Translations under genes and position numbers: made by a program
The notes under the pieces: model-generated
Seen by the model: the letters and a program-made list of their open reading frames with translations, nothing else
The model's database searches: none
Told to the model about the DNA's origin: nothing
Assembly (NCBI RefSeq): GCF_900129385.1
Contig: NZ_FQVO01000002.1
Coordinates: 1-64,000, forward strand
Length of the DNA: 64,000 nucleotides
Source: Chryseobacterium takakiae
GTDB taxonomy: Bacteria; Bacteroidota; Bacteroidia; Flavobacteriales; Weeksellaceae
Reading direction: 5' to 3'
Part shown: piece after piece, positions 61,432 to 64,000 of the stretch
How the letters are laid out: each line of letters begins with the position of its first letter
Numbering within the stretch: position 1 is the first letter of the stretch

Positions 61432-62787
61432 TTAATGATTGTCGTATTTTTTATCCATCACAAAATCCTCCATGAATTTTGTAGTATAATTTCCTGAAAG
61501 ATAATCCTCATTATCCATCAGCTGTCTGTGGAAAGGAATAGTGGTTTTTACTCCTTCAATATAGAATTCTTCCAGAGCTCTTCTCATTTTGGCAATCGCT
61601 TCCTCACGGGTCTGAGCCGTGGTGATCAGTTTTGCGATCATGGAATCATAATTGGAAGGAATGGTATATCCGGAATAAACGTGTGTGTCTACTCTTACCC
61701 CGTGCCCGCCTGGAATATTTAATCCGGTGATCTTTCCTGGAGAAGGTCTGAAATCAGCGTAAGGATCTTCCGCATTAATTCTGCATTCAATAGAATGTAA
61801 TTTCGGATAATAATTAATTCCTGAAATAGGAGTTCCCGCAGCCAGAAGAATCTGTTCCCTGATGAGGTCATAATCAATTACTTGCTCAGTAATCGGGTGC
61901 TCTACTTGGATTCTTGTATTCATTTCCATGAAATAGAAATTTCTGTGTTTGTCCACAAGGAATTCAATAGTTCCCACACCTTCATAACCGATGAATTCAG
62001 CAGCTTTTACAGCAGCCTCACCCATTTTCTCACGAAGCTCGTCAGTCATAAATGGCGAAGGGGTTTCTTCAGTAAGTTTCTGGTTTCTTCTCTGAACAGA
62101 GCAGTCTCTCTCAGAAAGATGACAGGCCTTACCAAACTGGTCACCCGCAACCTGAATTTCAATATGTCTTGGCTCTTCGATCAGTTTTTCCATGTACATT
62201 CCGCCGTTTCCGAAAGCCGCAACGGCTTCCTGAATTGCAGATTCCCAGTGGTCTTTCAGATCTTCAGCTTTCCATACTGCTCTCATTCCTTTTCCTCCAC
62301 CACCGGCTGTTGCTTTGATCATTACCGGATAACCGATCTCTTCAGCTGTTTTGGCGGCAATTTCATAAGATTCGATCAAGCCATCAGAACCCGGTACACA
62401 AGGTACACCAGCAGCTTTCATCGTTGCTTTGGCATTCGCTTTGTCTCCCATTTTCTCAATCTGCTCAGGAGTAGCACCGATAAATTTAATGCCGTTTTTC
62501 TGGCAGATTCTGGAGAAGTTGGCGTTCTCTGATAAGAAACCGTAACCAGGGTGAATTGCGTCTGCATTGGTAATTTCAGCAGCAGCAATAATGTTAGGGA
62601 TTTTAAGATATGAGTCTTTGCTCATTGCAGGACCGATACAAACCGCTTCATCAGCAAATCTTACGTGAAGACTATCTTTGTCGGCAGTTGAATAAACTGC
62701 TACGGTTTTGATCCCCATTTCTTTACAAGTACGTAAAATACGCATTGCAATTTCGCCACGATTGGCTATTAATATTTTTTTGAACAT
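61432..62787 (-). CDS. accC: acetyl-CoA carboxylase biotin carboxylase subunit
   Basis: Carboxylates the biotin on AccB with bicarbonate and ATP, the first half-reaction of malonyl-CoA synthesis. 451 residues, ATP-grasp fold. [20 protein letters not shown] opens the protein; [13 protein letters not shown] is the glycine-rich ATP loop (about 160-170); [19 protein letters not shown] and [19 protein letters not shown] are metal and biotin site segments. Downstream of accB with a 104-base gap filled by repeats, so probably co-transcribed. Confidence 0.97.
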   Translation of the reverse strand: MFKKILIANRGEIAMRILRTCKEMGIKTVAVYSTADKDSLHVRFADEAVCIGPAMSKDSYLKIPNIIAAAEITNADAIHPGYGFLSENANFSRICQKNGIKFIGATPEQIEKMGDKANAKATMKAAGVPCVPGSDGLIESYEIAAKTAEEIGYPVMIKATAGGGGKGMRAVWKAEDLKDHWESAIQEAVAAFGNGGMYMEKLIEEPRHIEIQVAGDQFGKACHLSERDCSVQRRNQKLTEETPSPFMTDELREKMGEAAVKAAEFIGYEGVGTIEFLVDKHRNFYFMEMNTRIQVEHPITEQVIDYDLIREQILLAAGTPISGINYYPKLHSIECRINAEDPYADFRPSPGKITGLNIPGGHGVRVDTHVYSGYTIPSNYDSMIAKLITTAQTREEAIAKMRRALEEFYIEGVKTTIPFHRQLMDNEDYLSGNYTTKFMEDFVMDKKYDNH

Positions 62788-62795
62788 CTTCTTTA

Positions 62796-62888
62796 ATTTG
62801 AAAATTAGATAATTTGAAAATTAGACATGAGTACGAAACTTAAAAGTTAGTTATCTAACTTCTATCTTCTAACTTCTAACTTCTAACT
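62796..62888. repeat. facing repeats between accB and accC
   Basis: The left arm (62796-62826) holds two copies of a 16-base ATTTGAAAATTAGAYA unit. The right arm (62846-62888) is a heptamer block (CTAACTT, CTATCTT, CTAACTT, CTAACTT, CTAACTA). The arms share TTAGATAA / TTATCTAA and can pair partly. Confidence 0.7.
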
Positions 62889-62891
62889 AAA

Positions 62892-63377
62892 TTATGATGG
62901 ATCTACTAAGAATAAAGGTTGATCGTATTCTACAGGTGAAGAATCATCCACTAAAATCTTAACGATTTTTCCGCTTACTTCAGACTCAATCTGGTTGAAT
63001 AATTTCATTGCTTCGATTACGCAAACCGTTTTGCCAACAGAAACTTCATCGCCAACGTTTACAAATACATCTTTGTCCGGAGATGGTTTTCTGTAGAAAG
63101 TTCCAATCATTGGAGACTTAATAGTCACATATTTACTTTCATCAGATGATGCTTCAGCTTTTTCAGATGGTGCAACTGCAGGAGTGGCAACCGGTGCAGG
63201 AGCAGCAGCTACCTGTTGAGGAGCAGTGTGATACACTGCAGGTTGAGCATAAGCAACTTCGCTACCTGCCAATGGAGTTTTAATAGTGATTTCGAAATCT
63301 TTAGTTTTGTATTTTACTTCAGAAACTTCTGCTTTAGATACAAACTTGATAAGATTTTGTATGTCTTTAATGTCCAT
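62892..63377 (-). CDS. accB: biotin carboxyl carrier protein
   Basis: Carries the biotin group between biotin carboxylase and carboxyltransferase in acetyl-CoA carboxylase. About 161 residues. The N-terminal helical part (MDIKDIQNLIKFVSKAEVSE) is followed by an Ala/Pro-rich linker (about 50-85) and a lipoyl/biotinyl domain (about 85-161) with VTIKSPMIGTFYRKPSPDKD and the biotinylation motif IEAMKLFNQIE. ATG at 63377 is chosen: the in-frame TTG at 63443 is upstream of the -7 box at 63401 and would add an unrelated hydrophobic leader. Confidence 0.95.
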   Translation of the reverse strand: MDIKDIQNLIKFVSKAEVSEVKYKTKDFEITIKTPLAGSEVAYAQPAVYHTAPQQVAAAPAPVATPAVAPSEKAEASSDESKYVTIKSPMIGTFYRKPSPDKDVFVNVGDEVSVGKTVCVIEAMKLFNQIESEVSGKIVKILVDDSSPVEYDQPLFLVDPS

Positions 63378-63400
63378 AAAATTGATATTTGATTTTGGGC

Positions 63401-63408
63401 CAAAGATA
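63401..63408 (-). promoter_or_regulatory. -7 box of accB-accC
   Basis: Minus-strand TATCTTTG, 23 bases before the accB ATG. Confidence 0.6.
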
Positions 63409-63431
63409 CCAAAAAATAGTAAAAAACAACA

Positions 63432-63468
63432 AAAAACCGCCAAATTTTATAAAAATCGGGCGGTTTTT
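63432..63468 (-). terminator. rpmF terminator
   Basis: AAAAACCGCC pairs with GGCGGTTTTT around a 17-base loop. On the minus strand T residues follow, ending the YceD-rpmF transcript before the accB promoter. Confidence 0.78.
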
Positions 63469-63503
63469 GTATTAAATTGAGTGTTTTCTGTGAAAAAAAA
63501 CTC

Positions 63504-63707
63504 TTAGTTTTCTTCAGTAGTAGCTACTTCTTTTTCCAATACTACTTTACCTCTGTAGTATAATTTTCCTTCATGCCAGTGAGCTCTGTGATATAGGTGA
63601 AGCTCTCCTGTTGTTGCATCTTTAGCTAATTGAGGAACTACAGCTTTATAGTGAGTTCTTCTCTTATCTCTTCTTGTAGACGATTGTCTTCTCTTTGGAT
63701 GTGCCAT
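63504..63707 (-). CDS. rpmF: 50S ribosomal protein L32
   Basis: A 67-residue L32. The start [20 protein letters not shown] is characteristic; zinc-ligand cysteines are absent, as in other Bacteroidota forms; the short C-terminal extension is acidic. It lies 59 bases after the YceD-like gene in the conserved order YceD-rpmF, here followed by accB and accC in place of the plsX-fab genes known in Proteobacteria. Confidence 0.96.
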   Translation of the reverse strand: MAHPKRRQSSTRRDKRRTHYKAVVPQLAKDATTGELHLYHRAHWHEGKLYYRGKVVLEKEVATTEEN

Positions 63708-63728
63708 TTTCTAATAACTTTTTTAATT

Positions 63729-63759
63729 GATGAGCGATGAGATTCATCATCTCATCATT
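63729..63759. repeat. short facing heptamer repeat between YceD and rpmF
   Basis: GATGAGC GATGAGA faces ATCATCT CATCATT across a two-base gap, a small inverted block of 7-bp units. Confidence 0.6.
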
Positions 63760-63766
63760 AAACTAT

Positions 63767-64000
63767 TTAATTTTTATTCTTCAAATTTTTTAATGCGTCC
63801 CATCTTGGGTCGCTTTCATGTTCTTCTTCGTCATTTTCTTTCGGACTGAACTTTTCAAGGATGGCCAGATCTTCATCGCTTACATTCGGTGAAACCTTTT
63901 TCATCGGGATGGAAAGTGCAACGTTTTCATATATTAATTGTGCAATATTGAAAGCGTGATCGCTGGAAGGAATTGTAATAACATCTTCCTCGCTGTCATC
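63767..64000 (-). CDS. YceD/DUF177 family protein, C-terminal part
   Basis: The last 77 codons of a minus-strand gene cut by the window end. The visible protein ends with NDEEEHESDPRWDALKNLKN-KN and contains an acidic region DDSEEDVITIPSSDHAFNIA; DPRWxxLxxL is the typical end of the DUF177/YceD family. YceD proteins are encoded beside rpmF throughout bacteria and take part in ribosomal RNA accumulation or large-subunit assembly. The start and N-terminal half are not in the window. Confidence 0.88.
   Translation of the reverse strand, partial: DDSEEDVITIPSSDHAFNIAQLIYENVALSIPMKKVSPNVSDEDLAILEKFSPKENDEEEHESDPRWDALKNLKNKN

Noticed and set aside
61882..62532. Open frame of 216 codons on the plus strand
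   Set aside because: It lies antisense within accC, whose ATP-grasp motifs are continuous across the region.

Overview
The window looks like chromosomal DNA of a member of the Bacteroidota, class Flavobacteriia, most likely Chryseobacterium or a close relative (inference from gene content). The evidence is AT-rich DNA, genes without Shine-Dalgarno leaders, many promoters with the flavobacterial -7 box TAnnTTTG(C), several secreted proteins with type IX secretion (T9SS) C-terminal domains, and families such as DUF4252, DUF3667, DUF4407 and GIN/DUF2807. No phage, integrase, transposase, CRISPR array or tRNA gene was seen.

Layout. 1-130: 3' end of a 5S rRNA gene with its terminator. 131-795: a gene-free stretch filled with heptamer-period repeats and a block that may be a structured non-coding element. 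796-9302: phospholipase C, an Omp85-type outer-membrane protein, an SDR, aroA, a MazG-like pyrophosphohydrolase, a beta-helix lipoprotein and rpmE2. 9478-15357: a GlmU-like nucleotidyltransferase, an ECF sigma operon (sigma factor, membrane-anchored partner, DUF4252-GIN protein, DUF4252 lipoprotein) and guaB. 15474-27219: mixed housekeeping and unknown genes including ruvC, a PadR regulator with a palindromic operator, the fused mutase icmF, DUF4407 and DUF3667 membrane proteins and a T9SS-exported SGNH hydrolase.

27427-29244 is rplM-rpsI-rpsB. Instead of tsf next to rpsB there follow about 20 kb of minus-strand genes: two small lipoprotein paralogues, trmB, a third paralogue, a carboxypeptidase-regulatory-like protein and a tandem array of five large secreted paralogues (936-1134 residues; IgGFc-binding-like N-terminus, gliding-motility-associated C-terminus). 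tsf comes last, on the minus strand. A fourth paralogue lies just beyond tsf on the plus strand. This arrangement suggests an inversion that separated rpsB from tsf. Then come accA and gltX.

54145-55539 encodes a lipoprotein with a MACPF pore-forming domain followed by three 40-residue repeats, a candidate antibacterial or host-directed toxin. 55701-59793 is a small surface-glycan locus (mannose-6-phosphate isomerase-like cupin, three glycosyltransferase-like genes and a family 2 glycosyltransferase). 59887-64000 holds rocD and the classical accC-accB-rpmF-YceD(DUF177) fatty-acid and ribosome cluster, cut off by the window end.

Two observations run through the window. First, the TTTG of promoter -7 boxes often creates a false in-frame TTG start; I moved several starts to the downstream ATG. 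Second, at least six intergenic sites, and one site inside aroA, carry degenerate repeats with a 7-bp period, mostly as facing inverted pairs.
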